Shown one piece after another: positions 53,730 through 63,321 of a stretch of 64,000 nt of DNA; position 1 is the first letter of the stretch, and each line of letters begins with the position of its first letter. Below the pieces are notes generated by a model, which saw nothing but the letters and a program-made list of their open reading frames with translations, did no database searches and was not told the DNA's origin. The stretch is from Chelatococcus sp. HY11 (GTDB lineage: Bacteria > Pseudomonadota > Alphaproteobacteria > Rhizobiales > Beijerinckiaceae). Location: positions 2,968,001-3,032,000 of the forward strand of contig NZ_JAHBRX010000001.1 in assembly GCF_018398335.1 (NCBI RefSeq), given 5' to 3'. A program made the position numbers and the translations under genes.

Positions 53730-56365
53730 CCGAGGATGAGCTCATCGAGTGGCTTCTCGCCGAGGGCGTGGCGAGCGATCTCGCACTGTTGTCCAGGGTC
53801 AACGCCCTACAGGAACTTGAGAACGTCGAGCCGGTCGAAACCCTTACAAAGGCCCTGAACGCGGTCGACTGGAATCGCCTCCTCCTAGCCGGCAGCATCC
53901 TGGCGCGCTCTGAGGCTCGACCGCCGCGTGAGGCGGCTCTCCTGATCGCGACTTCGTCGATGACGTTGGCGCAACGCGGCCCGACACGCGATGCTGCGGC
54001 ACTGCTATTCGAGCAGCTTTCCAACAAGTTGGCGGTCGGGCTCGCGCAGCGGAGGGGTGAGGTCGGAGTGGATCTCGACGCCCGTCTAGGCGTCGGCGCG
54101 CGGCTGGAGCTGACGCGGAACCGCTTAAAGAACTCCGTGGTGCTCGAGGCCGATGGAGGACTCCTGGAGGTAAACGCCTTCCAGCGGTCCTTCTGGACGG
54201 GCTCGCAGGACGAACGTGGCTGGATGTCCGCGTCGGCTCCGACCGCGTGCGGGAAGACGTATCTGGTGCTGCAATGGCTGCTGGACCAAATGCGGGCGAA
54301 GCGCGCCCGTATGGTGGTATATCTCGCTCCGACCCGCGCGCTCGTCAGCGAGACTGAGACGAACCTTAGGGGCCTGCTGTCAAGCGCAAGCCTCGGCGCC
54401 GATCAGATCCGAGTTAGCTCGCTCCCACTTACGGACGAATACTTGGCGATGCGGAACGGCGGACCTCCGCTGGTCGCGGTCTTCACGCAGGAGCGACTGC
54501 ACCTTTTCGCCAACGCGCTCTCGGACGAGATGGAGATCGACATTCTGATCGTTGACGAGGCTCATAAAATCGGCGACGCGAAGCGTGGCGTGATCCTGCA
54601 GGATGCGATTGAGCGCGTGACGCGGGCCAGCCCCAAGGTTCGGGCGGTCTTCATCAGTCCGGCGACACAGAACCCACACACCCTGCTGGACGACGCGCCC
54701 CCCTCAGTTGATCGCCGGGTAGTCGACAGCGATGCGCCGACGGTGCTCCAAAACGTGCTATTCGCGGAGCAGGTCAAGCGGAAGACCACCAGGTACGAAC
54801 TCGCCGTCCGGCACGGCGACGAACCTGAGAGCGTAGGCATTCTCAGCCTGACGGACCGTCCTGTGGGGCTGCGGAAGAGGATAGCCTTCATCGCCGAGGC
54901 CCTGACGGGCCACCGGTCGGGCACCTTGATTTACGCCAACGGTGCCGACGAGGCAGAGAAGATCGCGTTCCTGCTGAACCAGCGACCGGTTGGTGGCGAA
55001 ATCGATCCTGAATTAGCGGCCCTTGCGGATCTCTCGCGGAAGGGGGTCCATCCCGGCTATCTCCTCGCACCCCTCGTTGAGCGCGGTGTCGCATTCCACT
55101 ACGGCAATATGCCGTCGCTACTGCGATCGGAGATCGAGCGCCTCTTCAAGTCCGGCAAGCTCCGCTTCCTCGTTTGCACCTCGACCCTCATTGAGGGCGT
55201 CAACCTTTCTTGCCGGATGATCGTGCTCCGCGGTCCAAGGAAGGGGAATGGCAAGCACATGCTGGCGCACGACTTCTGGAACCTGGCCGGGCGGGCGGGT
55301 CGATGGGGTGACGAGTTCCAAGGCAAGATCGTGTGCGTCAATCCTGACGACAAAGAAGCTTGGCCGCACGGCGTTCCCAAGCGCGCGCGTTACGAGATCA
55401 AGCGTGAAACGGACCTCGTTATGGAGGCTTCCGACGAGCTGCTCGCCTTTCTGAATAGGCGCGCCGACATGTCGATGGACGAAGTTGGCCGAAGCTCCAA
55501 GCTCGAACAGGTCTCGTATTATCTAATATCGACGTTTCTACGCGCAGGCTCCGTCACTGACGCTGCATTTGCGAAGCGGCACGATCCGCGCTTCGTCGCG
55601 GAACTGGACAACGCGCTCGCCGAGCTATGCGCGGCCAATCGACTGCCTCCCGCGCTGGTCGCGCGGCATCCGGGCGTGAGTGCTATAGCTATGCAATCCC
55701 TCCTCGAGTTCTTCGAGCGGCATTCGGACGAACCCGAGAATCTCGTCCCAGCGGCTACCGAGGATGACGAGGCGATAACCTCCATGATGTTCGTGATGCA
55801 GACGATCAATGATCACCTCTATCCGGCCTTTAAGCCGGATGACCTGATCTACGGTCATGCCGTGACTGTTCACCGCTGGCTCCGCGGCTGGTCGCTCGCC
55901 CGCATGATTAAGGCACGCATTGAGAATCTCCGAAGGAACGGGAAGGCCGTCGATATCCCGAAGATCTGTCGACAGACGATGGAGATGGTCGAGCAAACCG
56001 CGCGGTTCGCCGCACCGAAGTACATCGCCGCCTACGTGGATGTCCTGAGGTTTCACCTGGACGGCATTGGACGTGCTGATCTTCTTCGCGACCGCTTCGA
56101 CATAGGTCTGGCACTCGAGTTCGGCATTTCTACACAGACGCTGCTCTCGCTAATGGAACTGGGTCTCTCCAGGATGAGCGCCGTCGCGCTGTACGAGGTG
56201 ATCGCGATGGACGACCTCGACCAAGACGCCTGCCGCAATTGGATGCGCACCAACGGCCACGCCTTGGAAGGTGCGGGAATCCCCTTCATCATCGTGCGGG
56301 AGTTGCGAGAGAGGCTGCTCGGCGAGACACCGCCAGCGGCGACCGCGGGAGAGGCGGCAGACTGA
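53726..56365 (+). CDS. hamB: Hachiman defence helicase HamB (superfamily 2)
   Basis: The 879-residue product is an SF2 helicase. Walker A is SAPTACGKT (170-178), motif Ia is APTRALV, DEAH is at 277-280 (LIVDEAHKIGD), motif III-like is FISPATQNP, and motif VI is WNLAGRAGRWGDEF (522-526). The C-terminal third is helical and has no known motif. It follows hamA with a four-base overlap. In the known system HamB senses aberrant DNA, such as ends or tails, and releases HamA, which degrades DNA to stop phage. All helicase motifs look intact, so the system may be functional. Confidence 0.92.
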   Translation: MTEDELIEWLLAEGVASDLALLSRVNALQELENVEPVETLTKALNAVDWNRLLLAGSILARSEARPPREAALLIATSSMTLAQRGPTRDAAALLFEQLSNKLAVGLAQRRGEVGVDLDARLGVGARLELTRNRLKNSVVLEADGGLLEVNAFQRSFWTGSQDERGWMSASAPTACGKTYLVLQWLLDQMRAKRARMVVYLAPTRALVSETETNLRGLLSSASLGADQIRVSSLPLTDEYLAMRNGGPPLVAVFTQERLHLFANALSDEMEIDILIVDEAHKIGDAKRGVILQDAIERVTRASPKVRAVFISPATQNPHTLLDDAPPSVDRRVVDSDAPTVLQNVLFAEQVKRKTTRYELAVRHGDEPESVGILSLTDRPVGLRKRIAFIAEALTGHRSGTLIYANGADEAEKIAFLLNQRPVGGEIDPELAALADLSRKGVHPGYLLAPLVERGVAFHYGNMPSLLRSEIERLFKSGKLRFLVCTSTLIEGVNLSCRMIVLRGPRKGNGKHMLAHDFWNLAGRAGRWGDEFQGKIVCVNPDDKEAWPHGVPKRARYEIKRETDLVMEASDELLAFLNRRADMSMDEVGRSSKLEQVSYYLISTFLRAGSVTDAAFAKRHDPRFVAELDNALAELCAANRLPPALVARHPGVSAIAMQSLLEFFERHSDEPENLVPAATEDDEAITSMMFVMQTINDHLYPAFKPDDLIYGHAVTVHRWLRGWSLARMIKARIENLRRNGKAVDIPKICRQTMEMVEQTARFAAPKYIAAYVDVLRFHLDGIGRADLLRDRFDIGLALEFGISTQTLLSLMELGLSRMSAVALYEVIAMDDLDQDACRNWMRTNGHALEGAGIPFIIVRELRERLLGETPPAATAGEAAD

Positions 56366-56546
56366 TCACATGCGTCCCAGCGGTCGGACACGAACGCCTC
56401 CCTTGTCCGTAGAATTCTGCTTTCGTAGGCTTGGCAGAGCTATTGGCATGTGAGGCGGACACTAAGCTTCCGATCACTTCACGACCCCGCGCCGCCACGG
56501 TAGACGCGGCCAACCAGCATGTTAGTTTCCACACGAGGAGATCGGG

Positions 56547-56870
56547 ATGGGAAAAGCAAGGCGGATAACGCTCACCACGCGGTCGTTTGACAAGGCTGGG
56601 GACGCGACGGTGTTCTTCACTGCTATGCTGAACCGGTACAACATCGGTGACCGCGTCAGCGCCGAAGACGCGACCGATCTATCCGCACTACTCGAACGCC
56701 ACGACGAGGTTGAGGAAAAGGCCGGAACCGGCATCGCAGGCTTCGAGGTCAACATACCGCCGAAAGACGTTCCACAGTTTTCGAAGAGATGCTTTTGGGT
56801 GATCAGACGCGATGGTACGAAGATCGATTTCTCGATCGGCCATTGTCTCAAACCGAAACCATACGACTGA
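56547..56870 (+). CDS. DUF3223 (DCL family) protein
   Basis: The 107-residue product matches DUF3223: LTTRSFDKAGDATVFFTAML, NRYNIGDRVSAEDATDLSAL, LERHDEVEEKAG, then the C-terminal FWVIRRDGTKIDFSIGHCL. GAGGAG lies seven bases before the ATG. The family is widespread, including the plant DCL protein, and often has a nucleic-acid-linked context, but bacterial roles are unknown. It is the last gene of the defence block, 180 bp after hamB on the same strand, and could be a third component or a bystander. Confidence 0.82.
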   Translation: MGKARRITLTTRSFDKAGDATVFFTAMLNRYNIGDRVSAEDATDLSALLERHDEVEEKAGTGIAGFEVNIPPKDVPQFSKRCFWVIRRDGTKIDFSIGHCLKPKPYD

Positions 56871-57228
56871 TCCGCTGGCAGGCACGTCTTATCGACAACC
56901 CGCTCGGCGAACTTCGCGCCAAGCCGGCACCGGTCTCCGCTTCTAGGATCCACCAGACGTTACCAGGATGACCGGGTATGGGTCTTAGCGGCACCGTCGA
57001 ATGATAAACAAAGGTCAGCCCGTCGCTTTTAGCCGCCCGAAGGCCGCTGGTCTCCTCCCGGCCACAAACTACGCCATCCATCGTGCCCCGAGCTAACGGA
57101 AGGTTTCGCGTGGCAACGGAAGCACCCCGAACGGCGACAATGGGGTCTGAGCTGACTAGACAAATTTTATCCCATGCCGCAATCGAGGACGGCTGCTTCC
57201 AGCCTTGTGCTGCTCAGAAGCCGACCGT
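56871..57228. other. Gap between the defence block and IS91 copy 2
   Basis: About 360 bp with short open frames only. No ribosome-binding site, hairpin or recognisable product was found. It ends at the conserved terminal block of the IS91 element. Confidence 0.5.
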
Positions 57229-57535
57229 CCGGATACGTGAAGAGTTTCGGATGCCGTCAGGCGTACGAAAGTCCCCGAGGAAGGAACCCGCGGGGCACGG
57301 GTTGCAGTCTATGGAGATTTCGGTTTTTGGCTGATGTCGGCGGTGTCGCGACCGCTGCCGGGATGCAATCTCTTTGATGTCGGCGGGCCGCTTTGCTGTA
57401 TGCTTGGATGTAACTGCCGCGACGACGATAGGATGAGCGCGGCCTTTTCGTCGGCGATGACCATGCCAAGGACGTGTGGATGTGTTGCCGGAGATCGAGC
57501 GCCTGCGGCTGACTGTTGAGCCATGCCATGCCGGG

Positions 57536-58732
57536 TCATGGCGGGTACTCCCGGTTCGTTGAGCGCGTGTGCGGCGGCCCGCGCGGTTGCCGCCATCGCT
57601 CGAACACCTCTATGACGATCATGCGCCCGCCACAGCAAGAGCATGGCGGGCGGAAGTCGTCAGGCTCCACAGCTTGATCGCTGGCCGGCGTCGGTAGTGC
57701 GACGTTTAGCAATTTGCGGGCCAAGGCGAGGTTTGCCTTGCGCGCGCCGCTGGCGAGCAGGCCATAGTGGCGGATACGATGGAAGCCTCGCGGCAACACG
57801 TGGAGCAGGAAGCGGCGAATGAACTCGCTGCTGGCCAGCGTCATGACCTGCTGACGGTTGGCTCCGTCGCGGCGATAATCCTTGTAGCGGAAGGTAACGC
57901 CGTCATTATCGAAGGCGATCAGACGGCTGTTCGAGATCGCGACCCGATGCGTATAGCGTGAGAGATAGGCGAGAACGGCTTCGGGACCCGCGAACGGGGC
58001 CTTGGCATAGACGACCCAGCGCTTGGATCGAACAGGCTTGAGGTGATGCAGGAAGGCGCGCCGATCGCAGAGGTGAGCCATTGATCCGAAGAAGGCCAAT
58101 CGGCCTGCATCGTGCAGGGCGTTGAGCCGTGTGAGGAACAAGCGGCGGAACAGCCTACCGAGAACGCGTACCGGAAGTAAAAATGCTGGACGCGAGGAGA
58201 TCCAGCGGCTTCCGTCAAGTGAGATGCCGCCGCCCGGCACGATCATGTGGACATGCGGATGATGTGTCATCGCCGATCCCCAGGTGTGGAGCACGGCGGT
58301 GATGCCGATGCGTGCGCCGAGATGTTTTGGATCAGCGGCAATCGTCAGCATGGTCTCGGACGCCGCCTTGAACAGCAGATCGTAGACGACCGCCTTGTTC
58401 TGGAAGCCGATGTCGACGACCTCGGCCGGCAGCGTGAAGACGACGTGGAAGTAGCCAATCGGCAAGAGATCGGTCTCGCGCGCGGCGAGCCAGGTCCGCG
58501 CAGCAGCGCCCTGGCACTTCGGGCAGTGCCGGTTGCGGCAGGAGTTATAGGCAATCCGCCACTGGCCGCAGTCTTCACAGGCTTCGACATGCCCGCCGAG
58601 GGCTGCGGTGCGGCAGTTCTCGATCGCCGACATGACCTTCAACTGGTCGAGGCTTAGATGCCCAGCATGGGCGATCCGATAGACAGGACCAGCAACATGG
58701 AAGATATTGGCGACCTCCAGCGAGGCCCGCAC
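57536..58732 (-). CDS. IS91-family transposase (HUH type), intact
   Basis: The 398-residue product has an N-terminal zinc-binding region (ACEDCGQWRIAYNSCRNRHC, PKCQ), the HUH motif HHPHVHMIVPGGG, and candidate catalytic tyrosine in YLSRYTHRVAISNSRL. The C-terminal Cys-rich motif is DDFRPPCSCCGGRMIVIEVF. IS91 transposases nick one strand and move by rolling-circle replication. No interruption is seen, unlike copy 1. The start codon of this frame lies 3 bp after the paired integrase stop. Confidence 0.93.
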   Translation of the reverse strand: MRASLEVANIFHVAGPVYRIAHAGHLSLDQLKVMSAIENCRTAALGGHVEACEDCGQWRIAYNSCRNRHCPKCQGAAARTWLAARETDLLPIGYFHVVFTLPAEVVDIGFQNKAVVYDLLFKAASETMLTIAADPKHLGARIGITAVLHTWGSAMTHHPHVHMIVPGGGISLDGSRWISSRPAFLLPVRVLGRLFRRLFLTRLNALHDAGRLAFFGSMAHLCDRRAFLHHLKPVRSKRWVVYAKAPFAGPEAVLAYLSRYTHRVAISNSRLIAFDNDGVTFRYKDYRRDGANRQQVMTLASSEFIRRFLLHVLPRGFHRIRHYGLLASGARKANLALARKLLNVALPTPASDQAVEPDDFRPPCSCCGGRMIVIEVFERWRQPRGPPHTRSTNREYPP

Positions 58733-58735
58733 GGC

Positions 58736-59524
58736 TCAGCTGTCGGGCGCAGTCTCTTCCATTTTAAACAAGCCAAGCCGATCGAGCGGACTCGTCACCG
58801 AACGCACGGTGCGTGTCGCAACCTTGGTGTAGAGAGCCGTGTTGTTCAGCTTGGCATGACCGAGCAGCACCTGAATGACGCGGATATCGACGCCGTCTTC
58901 CAGAAGGTGGGTGGCAAACGAATGACGCAGCGTGTGCAATCCGACCCGCTTGTCGACATCGGCCTTCCTTGCGGCTTCGACCACGACGCGGTGGAGTTGG
59001 CGCGTGCTGATAGGCCTCAGCGTGTTGATGCCCGGAAAGAGCCAGCCGTCCCGTCGCATGACGCCCTCCCGGTGGCCAGCTTGCCACCATTGGCGCAAAA
59101 GCGCGAGCAGATCTTGTGACAGCATGGCGTTACGCCCACGCCCGCCCTTGCCACGCTCGACCCGCAGGAGCATGAGCTCGCTGTCGACGTCGGCGACCTT
59201 GAGCGAAGCGACTTCCGATACGCGTAGGCCCGAGCCATAGGCAACGGCAAGCGCGGCTTGGTGCTTGAGACAGGTCGTGGCGTCGAGCAGACGTGTCACT
59301 TCCTCACGGCTGAGCACGACCGGCAATTTGCGCGGATGCGCCAGCCGAACAAGGCGGCGGGCAAGATCAGGGCGATCAACCGTGATATTGAAGAAGAACC
59401 GCAGCGCCGACACAACGCTGTTCATTGTCGGCACCGGGACGCCCTCGCTTTGCTGCCATATCTGGAAGCGGCGCAGATCATCCGCCGACGCCGTATCGGG
59501 AGACCGCCCGAGAAAGCGAGGCAA
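58736..59524 (-). CDS. N-terminally truncated tyrosine recombinase paired with IS91 transposase
   Basis: The 262-residue product has an intact catalytic domain: YGSGLRVSEVASLK (Arg), GLHTLRHSFATHLLE (H-x-x-R), LLGHAKLNNTALYTKV (His, Tyr). It begins only at FLGRSPDTASADDLRRFQ with a TTG start. The sister copy has about 40 more residues before this motif. Just upstream a well-placed AGGAGGT site and ATGGC start (59531-59533) still exist, but the frame is lost within a few codons, so an internal deletion removed most of the core-binding domain. Activity is doubtful. Confidence 0.8.
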   Translation of the reverse strand: MPRFLGRSPDTASADDLRRFQIWQQSEGVPVPTMNSVVSALRFFFNITVDRPDLARRLVRLAHPRKLPVVLSREEVTRLLDATTCLKHQAALAVAYGSGLRVSEVASLKVADVDSELMLLRVERGKGGRGRNAMLSQDLLALLRQWWQAGHREGVMRRDGWLFPGINTLRPISTRQLHRVVVEAARKADVDKRVGLHTLRHSFATHLLEDGVDIRVIQVLLGHAKLNNTALYTKVATRTVRSVTSPLDRLGLFKMEETAPDS

Positions 59525-59757
59525 TAGCCATCGAGACCTCCTTTTGCGCCAACGGCGCTGGTTGATCTCGACTTCTCCTCCTCTGGGATTTTGTCCCTCG
59601 GGTGCAGCCGTGGAACTCCCACGGTTTCTGCAACGCTCGGTCCAGCGACGGCAGTGCGGCCCGGAACCCTAGTTGCCACTCGGTCGATGCTGGAACCTTA
59701 GTCGATTTGACCGGCAACGATCAAGCACGGTCGCGAAAACCGAAAAACGTTCACCAC

Positions 59758-60513
59758 CTAGCGCGACAGATTTTCCGTCAGAAACTCGGCTGCACTCCGG
59801 TGAGCTAAGCCAGCGTTGTGCGTTCCCGACCTCAAGAAAAAGTCGTGCGCCCCGCCCTTGTAAACATCAAGGGTAACAGGCCCGCCAAGCTGCTGCGCCT
59901 TCCGTTGCAGCTCCCGGCCGATCGATAAGGGAAAAGTCTCATCGGCGCTTCCCCAAATCAGAAGAAGGGGTGGCAACGAGCGGACAGGTTGCGAATAGCC
60001 GTTCGGGAAGCCGCCGTCGACCAGCACCAAGGCGTCGATGTCGTCCTGCCCGTCCGAGGCCGCTGAAGCGATCTGGGCACCAAGAGAGATTCCGAGAACA
60101 CCGACCTTGCCGCCGTGGCGCGATTGATCTTTCAGATAGGTGGCGACGCCTAGGACGGCAGAGGTCCAATCAGGCAACCGCTGCCTAGAGTAGGCGAAAC
60201 GCGCTCGCGCGCTCCCCGCTGTGGCGATGGCGTCAAGGTCGGCCTCCGACAGGGCATGAACGAGGTAGGCATTCAAACCTGCGGCCTGAAACGTCTTCCC
60301 GATCTCTTCGTAAACCGGTGACCCGAAACCCCTGCTGCCGCTCAGGATTAGAACGGCCGGGCAGATTGAGGCCCTGCAATCCCCGAAGCTCTCGACCAGA
60401 ACCCCGCCGCTCAATGTCGGCACAGTGAATTGCTGTCGAGACGATTGAGCACTAGTCGCTGCTGAAAATAGGGATATTGCAAGAACTGCGACGGTAATTC
60501 TGAATAAGTGCAT
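59758..60513 (-). CDS. Exported dienelactone-hydrolase-like protein
   Basis: The 251-residue product starts with a Sec signal peptide (MHLFRITVAVLAISLFSAATSAQ, cleavage after about residue 22), hence it is periplasmic or secreted. The mature part is alpha/beta-hydrolase-like: LILSGSRGFGSPVYEEIG, KVGVLGISLGAQIASA (nucleophile in G-x-S-x-G), LLLIWGSADETFPL (Asp) and YKGGAHDFFLR (His). This order gives a complete Ser-Asp-His triad. The ATG at 60513 is chosen because the signal peptide follows it directly. The substrate is unknown. Confidence 0.85.
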   Translation of the reverse strand: MHLFRITVAVLAISLFSAATSAQSSRQQFTVPTLSGGVLVESFGDCRASICPAVLILSGSRGFGSPVYEEIGKTFQAAGLNAYLVHALSEADLDAIATAGSARARFAYSRQRLPDWTSAVLGVATYLKDQSRHGGKVGVLGISLGAQIASAASDGQDDIDALVLVDGGFPNGYSQPVRSLPPLLLIWGSADETFPLSIGRELQRKAQQLGGPVTLDVYKGGAHDFFLRSGTHNAGLAHRSAAEFLTENLSR

Positions 60514-60783
60514 CAACCTGTCCGTATGCTTGCAAGAGATTGGCGACGGCTTCAACCATCATCGCGTCACGCTTACGGGACGTCGTTCATACAAACAAGC
60601 GGCCGCAGAGGGTCGGAAGCAGAACCCGCGAGTGACCGTCGATTTCCCAGCTCCGAGTTAGACGCTGGCGGTCCTGACCGCGCTGCGCCGCGCGGTACCT
60701 TTGCTCCATTCCGTGATTTCACCTCGGCCGTCGGAGCTACAGGCCGATCGGCAACGCCGATCAAAGGTGGTCGAGCGCTGGAC

Positions 60784-61732
60784 CTAGGGCGAAGCCGAAG
60801 CGATGTCTTTCAGCAGATCGATGAACGCGCTGGTTCTGATGCCACGTGGATTCTGTTTGAGATCGACGGTTTGGACCACCACCAGCCGCTTCGCGGATAC
60901 GACGGCAATGATCTGGCCACCATAACCCGAGGCATAGAATGCGTCTGGCCCCCAGGTGTCAGCGGGAAGCGTCCACCACATGTAGCCATAGCCCTGGCGT
61001 AGTCGCTTCGCCCAGGAATGCGGAGACGTCGATTCTTTGACCCAGGAAGCAGGAATGACCTGGCGGTCGCCCCAGCGTCCACCGTTCAGGAACAACGGAC
61101 CGAAGCGTGCCGCATCGCGGGCGCTGAGCCGGAAGGGATAGGCTGGGTGTTCGGACAACGCCTCCAAGGCGTAGCGGCCGTCCCTGACCGAGAAATCCTC
61201 CATGCCGATAGATCGTCCCAAGCGCATTGAAATCCCAGTTGTTATAGAACCAGAACGATCCCGGCGCGTGCCTTCCGCGCTCCGGTCGTTTGCGCCTGAT
61301 AGCTGCTGTCTAATGAGCTGCGGGATGATAGATGCCGGAACGCGCCATCAAGAGATCACGGACCGTTGCCGTCTTCTCGCTCGCGGTCAGGCGCGGCGGA
61401 ATGTCGTCGATGCCAAGGTCCGCCAAGCGGGCCGGCAGATCGATCCGGCCCTCGGCAACCGCGATGCCGTAAAGCGCACTCAGGAGGCTCTTCCGAACCG
61501 AAGCTACATTCACTTTGCGGGAAGTATCGCCCCATCGGGCGATGACCCGTCCGTTGTGCACGATAATGAGGGCTGCCGGCTTGAGAGCGGCCGAATGAAG
61601 CCGGATGGCTTCGAGCTTGTCCGCAGACCAGCCCACCGTCGCCGGATCGACGTCCTGCCACGGCTGCGCGCTCGCAGCTGCCGTGCCAAAGATGCCGATG
61701 ACCAGCAGCACCACGAATCGCATCTTGAACAT
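60784..61732 (-). pseudogene. Exported serine hydrolase (beta-lactamase class C type), disrupted
   Basis: The N-terminal half starts with a signal peptide (MFKMRFVVLLVIGIFGTAAA) and has SVRKSLLSALYG with the catalytic S-x-x-K. It ends at a TAG after GIYHPAAH (near 61311-61313). The frame continues past that stop (RHAPGSFWFYNNWDFNALGT). About 25 codons are then missing and the frame shifts to GMEDFSVRDGRYALEALSEH and, at the end, GYGYMWWTLP and KRLVVVQTVDLKQNP. So one gene carries a nonsense codon and a deletion/frameshift. A remnant of a related gene is at 13415-13685. Confidence 0.85.
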
Positions 61733-61947
61733 TGTGCCCTCGCTTCTGTGCTGAGGAAAAGAAGCAAAAGACGGCGGTTTTCCGGCGTGTCGCTGGGATA
61801 CCGTGAAGATCCTTCGCATTCGAGCGCAAATAGAGCTTAATCAGCTGAACTGAAGACTGCGGTTCAGTCGGACCACACAAGCTCTTGGCAGATTAATTTT
61901 GAAAGCGGGTTTACTGTCGATCGCGGTGCTGGGAAAGCGTGACGAGC

Positions 61948-63141
61948 CTAGCTTCCACCCGCGCGTAGCTCATCCAGACGGTCGGCCCACCACGCCATCA
62001 TCCTCACGCGCTCATCCCAATGCTCGCCCCGAGCATAGGCGCGCCGGACGCTGTTCTCCTCGACATGCGCAAGCTGCCTCTCAATGGCATCGGGATGCCA
62101 ATAGCCGCTCTCGTTGAGCATGGAACTGGCACTCGCGCGAAACCCGTGCGAGGTCATCTCTTCCTTGGTGAAGCCCAAACGGCGTAATGCGGCATTCAAT
62201 GTGTTTTCCGACATCGGACGCAGGACCGAGCGGATCGAGGGAAAGACAAAGGTGCCATGGCCGGTGAGTTGCTGCACGTCCTTGAGAATGGCAACGGCTT
62301 GCTTGGACAATGGCACCCGATGAGGACGGCGCATCTTCATCCGAGCTTCCGGAACGATCCAAACCCCCTCGTCCAGATTGAACTCGGACCAGTGGGCCGC
62401 TCTCAACTCGCCGGGCCGCGGAAAGAGCAGCGCCAAGAGCTTCAACGCGGCTGTCGTGGTGGCCTGCCCCTCGAAGCCATCAATCGCCCGCAAGAGCGCC
62501 CCAAAGGCCTTTGGATCGGTCAAGGCGGCCCAGGATTTCGTCTGTGGTGCGGTTAGGGCGCCCCGCAATGCGAAGGTTGGATCATTATCCGCACGCGCGG
62601 TGGCAACGGCATAGCGGAACACGCTGCCGATGGTGGAGCGCAACCTCCTCGCGCTCTCATACCGGCCACGCACTTCGACGCGCCGTAAGGTCTCTAGAAT
62701 TTCGGGAGCGGTAATCTCGCGGATTGGTCGCCGGCCCAAAGACGGGGTAGCTAACCCCAGAAGCCAACTCACCTTCTCTACGGTCGGCGCTGCCCTCCCC
62801 TCGCGGATCAGCTTGGCTTTATATTCCTCAGCGATTTTACCAAATGTCTCGTCGCCACCGGCACGTTTGGCGATCTTTGTCAGCTTAACCTTCAGGCCTG
62901 GATCTTCGCCTGCTGCCAGCACCTGCTTTGCCGCGTCGCGTGCCCGTCGCGCATCGGCCAAGCTCACGGCCGGATAAGCTCCGAAACTCAGCAGCTTCTG
63001 TTTGCCCATATAGCGGTAGGACATCCGCCACAGCTTGGCGCCTGAAGCTGCGACAAACAGGTGCAGCCCCTCACTGTCTGAAATTTTCTGCGGGTGTTGG
63101 GACGGCTTGATTCGTCGGATGGCAACGTCAGTGAGCGGCAT
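61948..63141 (-). CDS. DUF4102-type tyrosine integrase of the genomic island
   Basis: The 397-residue product has an N-terminal DUF4102 domain (MPLTDVAIRRIKPSQHPQKI; AYPAVSLADARRARDAAKQV), a SAM-like core domain (TFGKIAEEYKAKLIREG) and a catalytic domain. The catalytic residues are in FPRPGELRAAHW (Arg), TSHGFRASASSMLNE (H-x-x-R), and QLAHVEENSVRRAYARGEHW (His, Tyr). This is the P4/CP4-57 class that integrates at tRNA 3' ends. It lies 166 bp from the 3' end of tRNA-Thr and is transcribed in the same direction as the tRNA. It is presumably the recombinase that inserted the 41-kb island. Confidence 0.93.
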   Translation of the reverse strand: MPLTDVAIRRIKPSQHPQKISDSEGLHLFVAASGAKLWRMSYRYMGKQKLLSFGAYPAVSLADARRARDAAKQVLAAGEDPGLKVKLTKIAKRAGGDETFGKIAEEYKAKLIREGRAAPTVEKVSWLLGLATPSLGRRPIREITAPEILETLRRVEVRGRYESARRLRSTIGSVFRYAVATARADNDPTFALRGALTAPQTKSWAALTDPKAFGALLRAIDGFEGQATTTAALKLLALLFPRPGELRAAHWSEFNLDEGVWIVPEARMKMRRPHRVPLSKQAVAILKDVQQLTGHGTFVFPSIRSVLRPMSENTLNAALRRLGFTKEEMTSHGFRASASSMLNESGYWHPDAIERQLAHVEENSVRRAYARGEHWDERVRMMAWWADRLDELRAGGS

Positions 63142-63306
63142 GGCTGTTGGTATCGCTGCGAGGCGGTTTTGAAACTACCAACAAAAATACCAACAATTTC
63201 GCTGGATACCAACACATCCAACCGGACAGACCTGGATACACGCCTCACGCAAATCCATTGTTTCTCAACGGATTCAGGACAAAACCAGACTGAAATGGAT
63301 GGAGAA

Positions 63307-63321
63307 ATGGTGCCGCGGAAG
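63307..63321. repeat. attR-like 15-bp core at tRNA-Thr 3' end
   Basis: ATGGTGCCGCGGAAG is identical to 22167-22181. Here it comprises the CCA end, discriminator and acceptor-stem strand of tRNA-Thr. Direct orientation of both copies fits integrase-mediated insertion. Confidence 0.8.

Larger units (their letters stand above)
57229..59700 (-). mobile_element. IS91-type element with integrase, copy 2 (inverted)
   Basis: Integrase (58736-59524) and transposase (57536-58732) genes are read leftward and are followed by about 300 bp ending in the conserved block GTTTCGGATGCCGTCAGGCG (start of the 28-bp match, 57244-57271). This is the mirror image of copy 1 at 46110-48580. The right boundary is approximate. 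Confidence 0.75.
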
